Part shown: positions 15,083 to 21,294 of the stretch, piece after piece
How positions within the stretch are numbered: position 1 is the stretch's first letter
Layout: every line of letters starts with the position of its first letter
Assembly (NCBI GenBank): GCA_027056825.1
Contig: JALUJS010000532.1
Location: 1-21,294 of the forward strand
Origin: Candidatus Krumholzibacteriia bacterium
GTDB taxonomy: Bacteria > Krumholzibacteriota > Krumholzibacteriia > LZORAL124-64-63
Reading direction: 5' to 3'
Length of the DNA: 21,294 nt
The notes under the pieces: generated by a model
Told to the model about the DNA's origin: nothing
What the model saw: the letters and a program-made list of their open reading frames with translations, nothing else
Databases searched by the model: none
Position numbers and translations under genes: made by a program

Positions 15083-18000
15083 CTACTTCTTCTTCCCCGC
15101 GCTCATCCGCGGCCGGGCCTTGACCGGGTACGCGGGCGGACCGGGGATGTCCCACTTGCCGGGGTTCTCCTCGAGTTGCTGCAGCAGGTACTGCACGGCG
15201 AAGTCGAGCTGGTCGTCCTTGCCGGCCACCGCGTCATCCGGGGTGTTGACCACCACGATGTCGGGCACCACGCCCCAGCCCTCGATGGGCCAGGTGCCGT
15301 CCAGGCCGTAGAGGCCGAACTGGGGCGGGGTCACCGCGCCGCCGTCGACCAGGTCCTCGTGCGGTTCCATGCCCGTGGAACCGCCCCAGGTGCGCTCGCC
15401 GATGAGGGTGGCCAGACCCTTGCGCTTGATGGCCTCGGCGAAGAACTCGCCGTTGCTGTAGGTGTCGCCGTTGATCAGCACCACCAGCGGGCCGTGGAAG
15501 ACCCGCTCGGGGTTGCGACCCGGCTTGCCTTCGCGGGGCTGGGTCATGGCCCACAGCTGCCGCTCGAGGCGGTCGATGATCATGTCGCCCACGAAGCCGC
15601 CGCCGTTGTAGCGGTCGTCGATGATCATGGCCTGCTTGCCGGTCTGCGGATAGTACGAGCGCCCGAACTCCACCAGGCCGGACTCGCCCATGTTGGGCAG
15701 GTGCACGTAGGCCACCTTGCCGTCGCTCAGGTCGGTGACGTGTTCCAGGTTGCCGTCCACCCAGGCCCGGTAGCGCAGGGCGCGCTCGCTGCCGAGGGTC
15801 TTCAGCCGCACCTCGCGGGCGTTCCTGCCGTCGTCGCGGTCGGCTACCGTCAAGGTCACCATCCGCTCGGCCTTGTCCTGCAGGAAGGCGAAAACATTGT
15901 CGGCGGTGGTGACGTCGTCGCCGTCGATGGCCAGCAGATAGTCCCCCTCGTGTACATCCACGCCCGGCTCCTGCAGCGGCGAGCGGTAGCGGGGATCCCA
16001 GGGCACCCCATCGACGATGCCGGTGATCCGGTAGTGGGCCGCGCCCTCCTCGGCGGTGAATCCGCAACCCAGCATCCCCACCGACACGCGCGGGCCGGTG
16101 TCCTCGAAATCGCCCCCGTACACGTAGGTGTGGCCGATGTTCAGCTCGGCGATCATCTCCCCGATCAGGTAGTTCAGGTCGCCGCGCGTGCCGCAGCCGG
16201 CCACGAAGGGCGCGTACTTCTCGTACATCGCCTCCCAGTCGGTTCCCTGCATGTTCGCGTCGTAGAACCAGTTGCGCTCGATGCGCCAGGCCTCGCGGAA
16301 GATCTGCGGGAACTCCTGCATGCGGTCCACCGTCAGCTTGACGGCGCCCGGATCGATGGCCCCGTCGCCCACCTTGGCCTCCTTGCCCGCGTCCACCATG
16401 CCGTACCGCGTTCCGGCGCGGTAGATCAGGTGCTTGCCGTCGGCGCTCAGGTGGTAGTTGGCGATGCCGGTCATAAGGTCGGACAGCGCCGCGTCCTCCA
16501 GCTTGTAACCCACCAGGTCCAGCTTGCCGCCGGTGTGGTCGTCCACGTTCTGGTACTTGGAGAACTCCGGCTCGTTCTTGCGCAGCATCACGAAGCCGCC
16601 GTCGACGGCCTCCAGGCGGAAGTAGTTGCCGGCGGTCACCCCGTCGCAGGCCAGCACGCGGCCTGCGATCCCGTCCAGGTCGATACGGACGGCCGGCGCG
16701 GACCCGTCCTGGTCGCCCTTCTTCCTGTCCTTCTTGTCCTTGCTGTCCTTGCCATCCTTATCGTCAGCCTTGACCGCCGCGGAGGTATCCTCGGTGTAGA
16801 AGGGCGGCCGCGCGCCGTCCCGCAGCAGGATCATGTATGGCCGGCACAGTTTCAGGAAGATGTGGTTCTGGTCCTGGCGGCCCATGATGGGGTTGAAGGT
16901 CCGGTTGGACAGGAAGTACAGGTACTGCCCGTCGCGGGAGAACGACGGGGACCAGTCCTCGGTCATGTCGTCGGTCAGTTCGGTGATCCTGCCCGTTTTG
17001 GTGTCGTACAGACGGATGTTCTCGTTCATGTTGCCGGTCTGCACGGTGTAGGCCACCCAGCGGCTGTCCGGAGACCACACGTAGTCCATGATGCCCCAGC
17101 GCTCCCAGGCGTCGTCGTAATCGCTGTGGTCGATCTCGGTGACCTTGCCCGAGGCGGTATCCACCAGGTGCAGCCGCATGAACTTGTCCGCGAACAGCAG
17201 CGATTTGCCGTCCGGCGACCACGCCAGCTCCTTGATGAAACCGTAGTCGCCGCGGGTCAGCTGCTTCCATTCGCGGCGTCCGTGCTGGTCGACCAGGTAG
17301 ACCTGCTCCTCGCCCGTGCGGTCCGAGACCAGGGCCAGCTCGTCGCCCCGCGGACTCCAGGCGGCGTTCTTCTCGCGACTGCCGGGAGTGCGGGTCAGGT
17401 TCACGGGATCGCCCTCGTCGGTGGGCAGGTTGAGGATCTCGCCGCGAGCCTCGACGAAGGCCCGCTTGCCCTGCGGCGACAGCCCGAACGACCCGGTGCG
17501 GGGCGCGGGCTTGACCAGTTCGGGGCGCACCAGCCGGCGGTCAGACCCGATGGTGATGGGCACGGCCGCGACCTCGCCCGAGGCCAGATCCAGCACGCTC
17601 AGGCCCGCGCCGTACTGGAAGACGATCTTCCCCCCGCCGATGCTCGGGTACTTCACGTCGTAGTCGGTGAAGAAGGTCAGGCGCCGGGCCGGACCGCCGT
17701 CCGGATCCTGGGCGTAGATGTTCAGGGTGCCGTCCTCGCGGTCGCTGCCGAAGTACACGGTCCCGTCGGCGCCCCACATGGGAAACTGGTCGCTGCCGGA
17801 CCAGTCGGTCAGCCGCGTGGTCCTGCCGGCGGTGAAGTCCTTGATCCAGATGTCCTGGGCGTTGCCGCCCTGGTAGCGCTTCCAGGTGCGCACGTGCCGG
17901 CCGTAGCGGTTGTAGGCCAGCTTCGTCCCGTCCGGGGACATGGCCGCCAGCGAACCGCGGTCCACCGCCAGCTTCACCGGCATGCCGCCGTCCAGGGACA

Positions 18001-18442
18001 CCTCGTACAGCTCGCTGAAGTAGGACGAGGCCTCGCGGTTGGACGAAAAGATCACGCCCTTGCCGTCGGGGGTCCAGTCGCACACGATGTCAACCGCGGG
18101 ATGCCAGGTCAGCCGCCGCGGCTCGCCGCCGGTGATGGGCATGACGTACACGTCCATGCCGCCGTCGTAATTGCCGGTAAAGGCCAGCATGGAGCCGTCC
18201 GGGGAGATCTTGGCCCCCAGTTCCGTGCCCGGGTTGGTGGTCAGGCGGCGGGCGGCGCCGCCCTGGTCGGAGACGAGCCACAGGTCGTCCTCGTAGGTGA
18301 AGACGATCCGGCCATGGCCGATGTCGGCATAACGCATCACGTAGCCGGGTTGATCGATATCGGTCGGGGCGGCCGGGGCGGCCAGGGCTCCGACGGCAAG
18401 CATGAGAATCATCAGGACGAGGAAGACGCGCAGGCGGTTCAC
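15083..18442 (-). CDS. secreted tricorn-type serine protease (S41 family)
   Basis: This 1119-residue protein has a Sec signal peptide (hydrophobic at about 5-22, cleavage near ALAAP). It then has two beta-propeller regions made of PD40-like repeats (for example SPDGSMLAF, SPDGTKLAYN, WSPDGKSLLFAD), a core domain, a PDZ domain (about 820-900) and an S41 catalytic domain. The tricorn catalytic residues align with constant offsets from archaeal tricorn: H771 (IGHTYV), nucleophile S996 (DTYSNGEFF) and E1054 (IEGWGVVPD). The Ser next to the His is Gly770 here, and the residue after the nucleophile is Asn997 instead of Asp. A charged Lys/Asp-rich insert lies at about 555-580. It should cleave peptides in the periplasm. 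The start is GTG at 18442, with GGAGG 6 bases upstream; the open frame extends upstream to 18553 but would bury the signal peptide. Confidence 0.93.
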   Translation of the reverse strand: MNRLRVFLVLMILMLAVGALAAPAAPTDIDQPGYVMRYADIGHGRIVFTYEDDLWLVSDQGGAARRLTTNPGTELGAKISPDGSMLAFTGNYDGGMDVYVMPITGGEPRRLTWHPAVDIVCDWTPDGKGVIFSSNREASSYFSELYEVSLDGGMPVKLAVDRGSLAAMSPDGTKLAYNRYGRHVRTWKRYQGGNAQDIWIKDFTAGRTTRLTDWSGSDQFPMWGADGTVYFGSDREDGTLNIYAQDPDGGPARRLTFFTDYDVKYPSIGGGKIVFQYGAGLSVLDLASGEVAAVPITIGSDRRLVRPELVKPAPRTGSFGLSPQGKRAFVEARGEILNLPTDEGDPVNLTRTPGSREKNAAWSPRGDELALVSDRTGEEQVYLVDQHGRREWKQLTRGDYGFIKELAWSPDGKSLLFADKFMRLHLVDTASGKVTEIDHSDYDDAWERWGIMDYVWSPDSRWVAYTVQTGNMNENIRLYDTKTGRITELTDDMTEDWSPSFSRDGQYLYFLSNRTFNPIMGRQDQNHIFLKLCRPYMILLRDGARPPFYTEDTSAAVKADDKDGKDSKDKKDRKKGDQDGSAPAVRIDLDGIAGRVLACDGVTAGNYFRLEAVDGGFVMLRKNEPEFSKYQNVDDHTGGKLDLVGYKLEDAALSDLMTGIANYHLSADGKHLIYRAGTRYGMVDAGKEAKVGDGAIDPGAVKLTVDRMQEFPQIFREAWRIERNWFYDANMQGTDWEAMYEKYAPFVAGCGTRGDLNYLIGEMIAELNIGHTYVYGGDFEDTGPRVSVGMLGCGFTAEEGAAHYRITGIVDGVPWDPRYRSPLQEPGVDVHEGDYLLAIDGDDVTTADNVFAFLQDKAERMVTLTVADRDDGRNAREVRLKTLGSERALRYRAWVDGNLEHVTDLSDGKVAYVHLPNMGESGLVEFGRSYYPQTGKQAMIIDDRYNGGGFVGDMIIDRLERQLWAMTQPREGKPGRNPERVFHGPLVVLINGDTYSNGEFFAEAIKRKGLATLIGERTWGGSTGMEPHEDLVDGGAVTPPQFGLYGLDGTWPIEGWGVVPDIVVVNTPDDAVAGKDDQLDFAVQYLLQQLEENPGKWDIPGPPAYPVKARPRMSAGKKK

Positions 18443-18551
18443 GACGGACCTCCGGAAAGGGGTGTGGGGTAGCGGAATGATGACGATTGTTCCAGGCGAA
18501 TGTTGCACGAACGGCCCCGCGCGGGCAAGGTGAACCCAACCGGGAGGAACC

Positions 18552-19337
18552 ATGAACGCCGCGTATCCACCGCCTGCGATCTACGACATCCTCAACAGCC
18601 CCGGCACCGCAGCGGAAATCGCAACCTTCCTGCGCGTGGTCCGGCGCCACGCGCCGGGCGCCCTGGAGCCGGGAGCCCTGTGGCTGGAGCCCGCCTGCGG
18701 CACCGGGCGCTACCTGCGCGCACTGGCGCGGCGCGGGTTCCGGACCGCGGGATTCGACACCGATCCCTGCATGCTCGCCTACGCCGCCGGACGCCGGGAG
18801 CTGCGGGAGGCCGTCCTGTTCCGGGCGGACATGGGGGACTTCGCCGGGCCGGCCGCCGCCGCCGGCCTGCTCGATGGTTCGGCGGCCGCGGCCCTCAACC
18901 CGGTGAACTCCCTGCGGCACCTGGACAGCGACCGGGCGGTCCTGGACCACTTGGAACACATGGCGGGATTGCTCGAACCCGGAGGCGCGTACCTGGTGGG
19001 AATCAGCCTGACGGACTACCGCCGACTGGAGCCGGAAGAGGACCTGTGGGAGGGCGCGCGCAGTCGTTGCCGCGTCAGCCAGCTCGTCAACTACCTGCCG
19101 CCGGAACCGGGCACGTCCCGCGCCCGCACCGAAACGGTGATCAGCCATCTGACGGTCACCCGCCCCCGCGGCGCCGAGCACTTCGACCACACCTACGGCC
19201 TGCGGACCTACGACGAAGACCAGTGGAACGACCTGGTCTCCAGGTCCCCCCTGCGCCGCGCCGGATCGTCCGACGCTTTCGGCCGTCCCCTCGGTGGCCG
19301 GACACTCCCCTACCAGCTCGAGGTTCTCGCGCGTTGA
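18552..19337 (+). CDS. class I SAM-dependent methyltransferase
   Basis: This 261-residue Rossmann-fold methyltransferase has motif I LEPACGTGRYL at 45-55, an acidic residue for the SAM ribose in FDTDPCM (about 68-74), RADMGDF for the adenine-binding loop, and a post-core segment (MAGLLEPGGAYLVGISL) typical of the family. The substrate cannot be predicted; small-molecule methylation is the usual role of such stand-alone enzymes. The ATG at 18552 has GGGAGG 6 bases upstream. It is divergent from the tricorn gene with 109 bp between starts; I see no convincing promoter in that gap on either strand. Confidence 0.85.
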   Translation: MNAAYPPPAIYDILNSPGTAAEIATFLRVVRRHAPGALEPGALWLEPACGTGRYLRALARRGFRTAGFDTDPCMLAYAAGRRELREAVLFRADMGDFAGPAAAAGLLDGSAAAALNPVNSLRHLDSDRAVLDHLEHMAGLLEPGGAYLVGISLTDYRRLEPEEDLWEGARSRCRVSQLVNYLPPEPGTSRARTETVISHLTVTRPRGAEHFDHTYGLRTYDEDQWNDLVSRSPLRRAGSSDAFGRPLGGRTLPYQLEVLAR

Positions 19338-19432
19338 CCCGCCTTGCCGCATCGCTGCGCGGTCCCGCCGGTCGATGACAGTGGGGGAATGACCTGTGCC
19401 GTGGCCGCGGAGCGTGATATGGTTCCGGCGCC

Positions 19433-19831
19433 ATGAGATTCGGACCCATCGAAATACCCGAAAGCTTCGCCTTCAGCTACCGCAACGCCCGGGGCCTGGG
19501 CGCGGCCGCGGCGTTGCTGCTGGCGATCGTGATGATGTCGGCCCTGCGCTGCAATCCCGTGGTGGATCACGGCAAGGTGTTGGGGCTGGTCCTGGAGATC
19601 GAAGCCGAGGGGTTGACGCCGTTCGGCGACGGCCAGGTCATGTCCCGCGTCCTGATGGCGGTGGCCGAACCGGACACGGGAAAGGTGCGGATCCTCCTGC
19701 CGCCACCGGTGCCCCACACGGGGGATTTCGTGCCCCTGAAATACGAATTGCACCGCAAGGGCGACATCGAGTACCGGCTGGACCACGAGCGCTGGCTCAT
19801 TGAAGGCCCACAGCAGGCGAAGCGGCCCTGA
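19433..19831 (+). CDS. small single-pass membrane protein of unknown function
   Basis: This is a 132-residue protein with an N-terminal cytoplasmic stretch (1-20), one hydrophobic span at about 22-38 (GAAAALLLAIVMMSAL), and a beta-rich domain of about 90 residues (HGKVLGLVLEIEAEG; RILLPPPVPHTGDFVPLKYE). The domain suggests a small OB-like or beta-barrel fold outside the membrane, but I recognise no family. No strong ribosome binding site is seen before the ATG. It follows the methyltransferase by 95 bp and is convergent with the DUF4097-type gene. Coding is supported by composition and a sensible membrane topology. Confidence 0.6.
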   Translation: MRFGPIEIPESFAFSYRNARGLGAAAALLLAIVMMSALRCNPVVDHGKVLGLVLEIEAEGLTPFGDGQVMSRVLMAVAEPDTGKVRILLPPPVPHTGDFVPLKYELHRKGDIEYRLDHERWLIEGPQQAKRP

Positions 19832-19835
19832 CCCC

Positions 19836-19850
19836 GCCGCTTCGCGCGGC
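19836..19850. terminator. small hairpin between convergent genes
   Basis: GCCGC (19836-19840) and GCGGC (19846-19850) flank a TTCGC loop in the 24-bp gap between two convergent stop codons. The stem is short and there is no proper T-run, so a bidirectional terminator role is only suggested by position. Confidence 0.3.
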
Positions 19851-19855
19851 CTTCC

Positions 19856-21007
19856 CTACTCGATGGTGACGGTCCCGGAACCGGCGTCGAGGATCACCTC
19901 GGACCGGCCGCCTCCCACCTTGAACTCCAGTTCACCGCGACCCTTGTGCAGAATCTCCGCGCCGTCGAGCCGGTTGCGGATCGAGCCGCTGCCCGTCTCG
20001 GCGCTCACCCGGGCCGAGGCCCCGGGGGGCATACGCAGGGTGATGCTGCCGCTGCCGGTGTCCACCTCGAAACGGCCGGCGCCCATGCGGTCCAGGACCA
20101 GGTCCACCGAGCCGCTGCCGGTGTCGATGATCAGGCGGTCGGCCCCGATGCCGCGGGCGTCCACGCCGCCGCTGCCGGTGTCGATGTCCAGCTTTTCGCA
20201 CTCGGCGCCGTCAACTGCCACCCCGCCGCTGCCGGTGTCCACGCGGATCCTGCGCGCGGAGCTGTTCCTCAGTTCCACGCTCCCACTGCCGGTGTCCGCA
20301 TCCAGCACGGGTCCGGTGACGTCCGTGGCGGTCACCGAACCGCTGCCGGTGTCGATGACCACCTTGCCCCGCACCCGGTCGACTTCCACCGCGCCGCCGC
20401 CCGTGTCGGCCGTCAGGTCGCCCTCGATGTCCGCGGCGAAGATGGCGCCCCGACTGGTATCGAGATTCAGGTCGGCCCGCACATCCTTCGCCCGTACCTG
20501 GCCCACGCGGTCGACGACCTTCAGGTCGGCGCCGTCGGGTACGGCGATGGTCACATCAGCCCAGACCTCCAAGCCGTCACCGCGGCCGCGAACCGTCACG
20601 CGCTTGCAGGTGATGCTGCGGAAGATGCGTTTCAGCCAGGACTCGTTGGTGCATGCGGCGTTATCGTCGCGGTAGGAGATGGTGGTCTTGCCGCGGCTGC
20701 CCAGCGGGGGATAGACGTACTCGTCATACCGGTCCACGGGGAAACGGATGGTCAGCGAAGCATCGTCGCCCTCGGTCTGCTGGAAGCGGAGCAGATCCTC
20801 GGCGGCGTCGGCCCCCCGGACGGTGACGGTGACGGTGAAATCGGTTCCCGACGCCGGGACGACCTCGACTTCCCCGATCATGTCCGTGACCGTCAGGGTG
20901 CGGCCGGTGAAGGTGAAATCCTTCTGGATCTCCGCCAGGGCCGATCCCCCGGCCAGCAGCAGGCCCAGGCAGGCGAATAGAGTCATGGACGGCAGGCGAC
21001 GCAACAT
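19856..21007 (-). CDS. DUF4097-type exported beta-repeat protein
   Basis: This 383-residue protein has a signal peptide (hydrophobic at about 8-22, cleavage near SALA). The N-terminal part (about 25-150) is beta-rich. From about residue 195 on, a motif TGSG(S/G)(V/I) recurs roughly every 16-20 residues: eight copies including one TGGG variant (DTGGGAVEV, then DTGSGSV, DTGSGGV, ETGSGSI and so on). This is the pattern of the DUF4097/putative auto-transporter adhesin head families, which form right-handed beta-helices. The role is probably extracytoplasmic and structural; no enzyme motif is seen. The start is ATG at 21007, with GGGAGGA 6-7 bases upstream, rather than the upstream ATG at 21076 that would precede the signal peptide by 23 residues. 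Confidence 0.82.
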   Translation of the reverse strand: MLRRLPSMTLFACLGLLLAGGSALAEIQKDFTFTGRTLTVTDMIGEVEVVPASGTDFTVTVTVRGADAAEDLLRFQQTEGDDASLTIRFPVDRYDEYVYPPLGSRGKTTISYRDDNAACTNESWLKRIFRSITCKRVTVRGRGDGLEVWADVTIAVPDGADLKVVDRVGQVRAKDVRADLNLDTSRGAIFAADIEGDLTADTGGGAVEVDRVRGKVVIDTGSGSVTATDVTGPVLDADTGSGSVELRNSSARRIRVDTGSGGVAVDGAECEKLDIDTGSGGVDARGIGADRLIIDTGSGSVDLVLDRMGAGRFEVDTGSGSITLRMPPGASARVSAETGSGSIRNRLDGAEILHKGRGELEFKVGGGRSEVILDAGSGTVTIE

Positions 21008-21070
21008 GGGAGTCCTCCCGGTTCGAATTCCAGTCAGGTCGGATCTGTTACGCAGGCCGAACGGCCCGGG

Positions 21071-21105
21071 TTGCACGCCGCGGCCACTTGCACGCGGCCA
21101 CTTGC
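21071..21105. repeat. short direct repeat in the divergent intergenic region
   Basis: The sequence TTGCACGC(C)GCGGCCAC occurs twice head to tail (21071-21087, then a shortened copy at 21088-21101) and is followed by a third TTGC. The 12-mer GCGGCCACTTGC is exactly repeated at 21080-21091 and 21094-21105. It lies between the DUF4097-type gene and the terminal lipoprotein gene and may be a tandem operator or a slippage product. Confidence 0.5.
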
Positions 21106-21193
21106 CGGTTGCCGGATTCCTTCCGATGGTGCAGGATGAAACAGGAATCCCATAATTCAGGTCGGGATTTCACAGCCGTGAAGGAGTTGTTCC

Positions 21194-21294
21194 ATGAAGA
21201 AAGCGTTGTTGCTGGCCGGGGCCGTGGCCCTGGTGCTGTCCCTCGTCCTGGTCGCCGGTTGCGGCGGCGAAAATGCTGAAGCCCAGACCTGCAC
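21194..21294 (+). CDS. lipoprotein N-terminus, cut by the window edge
   Basis: An ATG at 21194 is preceded by GAAGGAG and opens a reading frame that runs off the window. The 33 visible residues start MKK, have a long hydrophobic core and a lipobox LVAGC (lipidated C23), and continue GGENAEAQTC. CATAAT at 21151-21156 could be a -10 box, but no -35 match accompanies it. The mature protein lies outside the window, so its function cannot be stated. Confidence 0.7.
   Translation, partial: MKKALLLAGAVALVLSLVLVAGCGGENAEAQTC

Noticed and set aside
15041..18472. 1143-aa rightward open frame opposite the tricorn gene
   Set aside because: Low-complexity Val/Gly/His/Gln-rich translation mirroring the tricorn codons; no recognisable motifs or start signals.
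18443..18553. upstream extension of the tricorn gene (37 more codons)
   Set aside because: It would place 37 residues before a good signal peptide; the GTG at 18442 has GGAGG at ideal spacing.

Overview
The window is a GC-rich stretch of bacterial chromosome. It carries twelve complete protein genes and the start of a thirteenth, with no rRNA, tRNA, CRISPR array or recognisable transposase. Three traits together suggest a Gram-negative member of the FCB side of the tree, such as Krumholzibacteriota, Eisenbacteria or Latescibacterota-like lineages: a ResB/CcsA fusion (system II cytochrome c maturation), a bacterial tricorn protease, and lipoproteins with FlgD-like or DUF4097-type beta domains. 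This placement is an inference from gene families; no marker gene is present.

Left part (1-6838). A PLP-dependent aromatic-amino-acid-type decarboxylase reads rightward. It overlaps by 9 bp, tail to tail, a leftward GT-C membrane glycosyltransferase that has a TPR tail. Upstream of that, also leftward, is a very large ResB-CcsA cytochrome c assembly protein. Each leftward gene has its own sigma70-like promoter candidate.

Middle (6839-12235). A 582-bp non-coding region with an AT-rich end and a promoter candidate leads into a small exported protein. Its 3' end overlaps a TPR-AAA+-Fis-type HTH regulator. The regulator looks like a sigma54 activator but has lost the GAFTGA loop and the Walker B acidic residues. 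A purine (AzgA/PbuG-type) permease with a TTG start follows 13 bp later. After a 22-nt-arm hairpin comes the most interesting gene: an AhpD/carboxymuconolactone-decarboxylase-like peroxidase. Its CxxC resolving cysteine is encoded by an in-frame TGA, so it is probably a selenoprotein (CxxU). Annotation that reads TGA only as stop would split or truncate it. Its true stop overlaps the start of the next gene by 4 bp (ATGA), which supports read-through.

Right part (12232-21294). A second GT-C-like membrane protein ends inside a 186-bp element built from nested inverted repeats, which is MITE-like or a structured intergenic repeat. Beyond it are a leftward FlgD-fold lipoprotein and a leftward secreted tricorn-type S41 protease. 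Divergent from the protease is a SAM methyltransferase, followed by a small single-TM protein. Convergent to those is a DUF4097-type exported beta-repeat protein. The window ends in the N-terminus of a lipoprotein.

Most genes are unrelated housekeeping or envelope functions rather than one pathway. The coherent units are the small exported protein with its regulator (and perhaps the permease), and the selenoprotein with the coupled GT-C gene.
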